6,581 nt of DNA, taken from NCBI GenBank assembly GCA_007124395.1, contig SLFF01000144.1:1-6581 (forward strand), given 5' to 3'. Source of the DNA: Thermomicrobiaceae bacterium. GTDB taxonomy: Bacteria > Chloroflexota > Chloroflexia > Thermomicrobiales > Thermomicrobiaceae. The position numbers and the translations under genes are program-made. The notes under the pieces were generated by a model. The model was not told where the DNA came from. It searched no databases and saw nothing but the letters and a program-made list of their open reading frames with translations. Positions within the stretch are counted from its first letter, which is position 1, and the number at the start of each line of letters is the position of its first letter. Below, one piece after another: positions 6,102 through 6,581 of this stretch.

Positions 6102-6455
6102 ATGCCAATCGGCCCATGGGAGTTGGCCATCATCCTCGTGATTGTCATCATTATCTTCGGAGCAGGTAAACTGCCGGAGATCGGTGGTGCACTCGGTCGC
6201 GGAATCCGGGAGTTCAAGGAATCCGCACGAGATGAAGATGAAGAGGAAGAACAGCAGCAGGAAGAGCAGCAACAACAGTACGGCCAGCAGCAGTATGGTC
6301 AGCAGTACCCGCAGCAGCAATACGCACAACAGCCGCAAGCACCGCCACCTGCCGAGCCGCAGTATCACAGTGATCCGAACGCTGCACCGCAGCAGGCTCA
6401 GCCAGGTGAACAGCAGGGTAGTGGTAGTGGCGAACCTGCTCGTCGAGATGCATAA
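6102..6455 (+). CDS. tatA: Sec-independent translocase subunit TatA with long glutamine-rich tail
   Basis: 117 aa. TatA oligomerises to let folded twin-arginine proteins cross the cytoplasmic membrane. Seen: a short N-terminus with GPWEL (4-8) including Glu7, one membrane helix (about 7-19), the hinge and motif FGAGKLPEIG (19-28) with Phe19-Gly20, an amphipathic helix (about 22-43, GGALGRGIREFKESAR), then the acidic patch DEDEEEE (44-50). The remaining 67 residues are low complexity, with 24 Gln plus Tyr, Pro and Gly, including repeats of the YGQQ/YPQQQ/YAQQ type (60-77). TatA tails are usually variable and dispensable, but one this rich in Gln and Tyr is unusual. No tatC is present in the window. 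Flanked by its own candidate promoter and a strong terminator, so probably a single-gene unit. TatB is an alternative, but the GPWEL/FGAGKLPEIG pattern favours TatA. Confidence 0.92.
   Translation: MPIGPWELAIILVIVIIIFGAGKLPEIGGALGRGIREFKESARDEDEEEEQQQEEQQQQYGQQQYGQQYPQQQYAQQPQAPPPAEPQYHSDPNAAPQQAQPGEQQGSGSGEPARRDA
6252..6335 (+). repeat. CAG/CAA-rich coding repeat in the tatA tail
   Basis: Residues 51-78 are written mostly in CAG and CAA codons broken by TAC/TAT tyrosine codons at spacings of 3-5 codons, giving imperfect repeats of 12-15 bases. The periodicity is in frame, so length changes by codon units would keep the gene open. It is likely to vary in length between strains. Confidence 0.7.
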
Positions 6456-6499
6456 ATTTAGCGTTCGATAGCCTGCCTGACCAGCTCTAGAGCAAACGA

Positions 6500-6536
6500 G
6501 CAGCCCCGACGGAGTTACTCCGTCGGGGCTGCTTTT
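6500..6536 (+). terminator. Strong intrinsic terminator after tatA
   Basis: A perfect 15-bp GC-rich stem (6500-6514 with 6518-6532) closes a TTA loop and is followed by TTTT (6533-6536). It lies 44 bases after the tatA stop. It is the only classical intrinsic terminator in the window and should end the tatA transcript. Confidence 0.93.
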
Positions 6537-6581
6537 GTCGAACGTCCTGTGTCATTGACGTACCGCACTCAAGTCAACTGG

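Noticed and set aside
6252..6335. CAG-rich repeat considered as a CRISPR-like or mobile repeat
   Set aside because: The units are short, imperfect, in frame and encode the Gln/Tyr tail of TatA; there are no spacers of constant length.
6484..6493. Palindrome GCTCTAGAGC before the tatA terminator
   Set aside because: A single 10-base palindrome with no promoter or other context; likely chance.
6555..6560. TTGACG as a -35 for a gene beyond the window
   Set aside because: Any -10 would fall at or past the window end, so it cannot be supported.

Overview
The window looks like a housekeeping stretch of a bacterial chromosome with moderate GC. All six genes are on the + strand. The order is yvcK (3' part only), gap, pgk, tpiA, secG, a family 5 extracellular solute-binding protein, and tatA. 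A gap-pgk-tpi-secG string close to yvcK is familiar from Actinobacteria and Chloroflexota. The TatA N-terminus (GPWEL...FGAGKLPEIG) and the solute-binding protein between secG and tatA make Chloroflexota my preferred guess. This rests on gene order and protein style only; there is no rRNA or other firm marker.

Layout. Bases 1-810 hold the end of a YvcK/GlmR-type gluconeogenesis factor. Its stop overlaps the gap start (ATGA at 807-810), so the two are probably translationally coupled. gap (807-1823) is followed by a 122-base spacer with a GC-rich hairpin and then pgk (GTG start, 1946-3136). tpiA follows 2 bases later (3139-3906). Together these give a lower-glycolysis/gluconeogenesis operon headed by a carbon-flux regulator. 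The 72-base gap after tpiA contains a good extended -10 promoter and a small palindrome, so a second unit probably starts there: secG (3979-4200) and, 21 bases later, the solute-binding protein (4222-5955). The 146-base gap before tatA is rich in inverted repeats and carries a perfect TATAAT. tatA (6102-6455) probably forms its own unit and ends in a strong intrinsic terminator (6500-6536). Bases 6537-6581 hold nothing I can support.

How the parts fit. GAPDH, PGK and TPI catalyse consecutive reversible steps of the triose-phosphate segment. YvcK-family proteins tie carbon flux to UDP-GlcNAc and cell-wall precursor supply. SecG and TatA belong to the two general protein export routes. The solute-binding protein between them has a membrane anchor, no cysteine, and no permease or ATPase gene beside it in the window.

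I see no mobile element, CRISPR array, tRNA, rRNA, toxin or defence gene, and no complete undescribed system. The observations most worth checking are the Q/Y-rich tail of TatA, the anchored orphan solute-binding protein with a G8 tract just after its membrane segment, the overlapping inverted repeats between it and tatA, the missing whiA between yvcK and gap, and the GAPDH S-loop lacking the usual proline.
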